From: Geopsychrobacter sp. | GTDB taxonomy: Bacteria > Desulfobacterota > Desulfuromonadia > Desulfuromonadales > Geopsychrobacteraceae | DNA: 6,382 nt | Assembly (NCBI GenBank): GCA_030620915.1 | Contig: JAUXIR010000095.1 | Location: 1-6,382 of the forward strand | Direction of reading: 5' to 3' | In this document: positions 5,794 through 6,382 of the stretch, piece by piece | Position numbering within the stretch: the first letter of the stretch is position 1 | Layout: every line of letters begins with the position of its first letter | Translations under genes and position numbers: made by a program | The notes under the pieces: generated by a model | Seen by the model: the letters and a program-made list of their open reading frames with translations, nothing else | The model's database searches: none | What the model was told of the DNA's origin: nothing

Positions 5794-6382
5794 GTGGCTC
5801 AACAAGCGATTGTAGAAACAGTATTCAAATATGCCCTCGAATCTCTACCTGCAGAGCTTGGCGCATTGCTTGGTCAAGAACTGAGTTGCAGTGATACGAC
5901 CTATCAACTCGCGTCCAAAGAAGAGCTTTTCTCTGGCGATACTCGCCCCAAATCCAGTCTATCGCATCTGAACGTTGTAGGAGATCATGCAGGCGAAGCC
6001 TTCCTGCTTCTTCCGACCCGTACATCAATTATCTTTGGCGGCACTCTCATCATGCTGCCTCAAGATCAGATTGATGAAAACGCTAACAACGAAACCCTTG
6101 ACGGTGAAGTTGCCGATGCTTACGGCGAGGTCGCGAATATCCTCGCCGGTGTCCTGACTCAGGTTTTTCTGGATAAATATACAAAAAGTCTGCGTTTTAT
6201 CCGCACAGAGGTAGAAGAGCTGGATGCATCATCTGTCGATGTCGCATCGGATCTTCCTTTTCCGCCCGGTAAATATTTTAGTTGTAGCAGTCGGTTAAAC
6301 ATGGGCGGGGAATCGCTCGGCCGCATTGAAATCATCATTCCTGCTGCCCTGCTTGATCTCGATGAAGTCACCGCCCAGGCAG
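5794..6382 (+). CDS. divergent CheX/CheC-like protein, 3' end beyond the window
   Basis: An open frame from GTG 5794 to the window edge: 196 codons plus one base, no stop. An in-frame TGA at 5776-5778 limits the start to within this gap, and AGGGGA at 5783-5788 supports GTG. The protein begins MAQQAIVETVFKYALESLP. It carries the phosphatase-type motif D-x3-E-x2-N as D108, E112 and N115 in DAYGEVANILAG, strikingly like GELANMLAG of the upstream genes. It differs in three ways: about 24 extra residues before the motif, arginine (R137) where the others have proline, and an acidic insertion EVEELDASS (139-147). A final strand IEIIIP (178-183) resembles the domain end of the paralogs, after which the frame continues. 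The end may simply be close by, or a second domain may follow. Likely a CheX/CheC relative; activity is uncertain. Confidence 0.72.
   Translation, partial: MAQQAIVETVFKYALESLPAELGALLGQELSCSDTTYQLASKEELFSGDTRPKSSLSHLNVVGDHAGEAFLLLPTRTSIIFGGTLIMLPQDQIDENANNETLDGEVADAYGEVANILAGVLTQVFLDKYTKSLRFIRTEVEELDASSVDVASDLPFPPGKYFSCSSRLNMGGESLGRIEIIIPAALLDLDEVTAQA

Overview
The window is one strand-uniform stretch of a bacterial chemotaxis locus. All ten supportable genes lie on the + strand, with gaps of at most about 80 bases and several stop/start overlaps, so much of it is probably one operon. Base composition is moderate (roughly mid-50s % GC by eye). The gene set (cheR-cheB-cheD, an HDOD gene, then alternating CheY-like receivers and CheX-like phosphatases) resembles deltaproteobacterial chemotaxis clusters of the Desulfuromonas/Geobacter kind. 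That assignment is an inference from gene content, with no phylogenetic marker in the window.

Layout: 1-39 may be the last codons of an upstream gene. 118-978 is cheR (receptor methyltransferase), 978-2030 cheB (receptor methylesterase/deamidase with receiver) and 2034-2522 cheD (receptor glutamine deamidase). All three keep the expected catalytic residues. 2534-3415 is an HDOD-domain protein, whose stop overlaps the start of a stand-alone receiver at 3412-3786. Next come a CheX-like protein (3813-4289), a second receiver (4332-4703), two close CheX-like paralogs of identical length (4778-5236 and 5253-5711), and a fourth, divergent CheX/CheC-like gene from a GTG at 5794 that runs off the window end. 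This last gene is open to the edge, has no stop, and is easily missed.

How the parts fit: CheR, CheB and CheD set the methylation and amidation state of chemoreceptors, which is the adaptation arm. The two single-domain receivers are likely phosphorylated by a CheA kinase that is not in the window, and the CheX-like proteins are likely their phosphatases. The unusual feature is four CheX-family proteins behind two CheY proteins, with no CheA, CheW, CheC or flagellar switch gene visible. Both CheY proteins lack the aromatic residue at the classical switch position, and an HDOD protein sits between the adaptation genes and the receivers. Together these suggest a specialised or non-flagellar output, or a phosphate-flow tuning module.

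The sequence also holds a perfect 20-bp palindrome early in the second CheX-like gene and a sigma-54-like site before the last gene. No RNA genes, insertion sequences, CRISPR arrays or convincing intrinsic terminators were seen, and no gene-free stretch exceeds about 120 bases.
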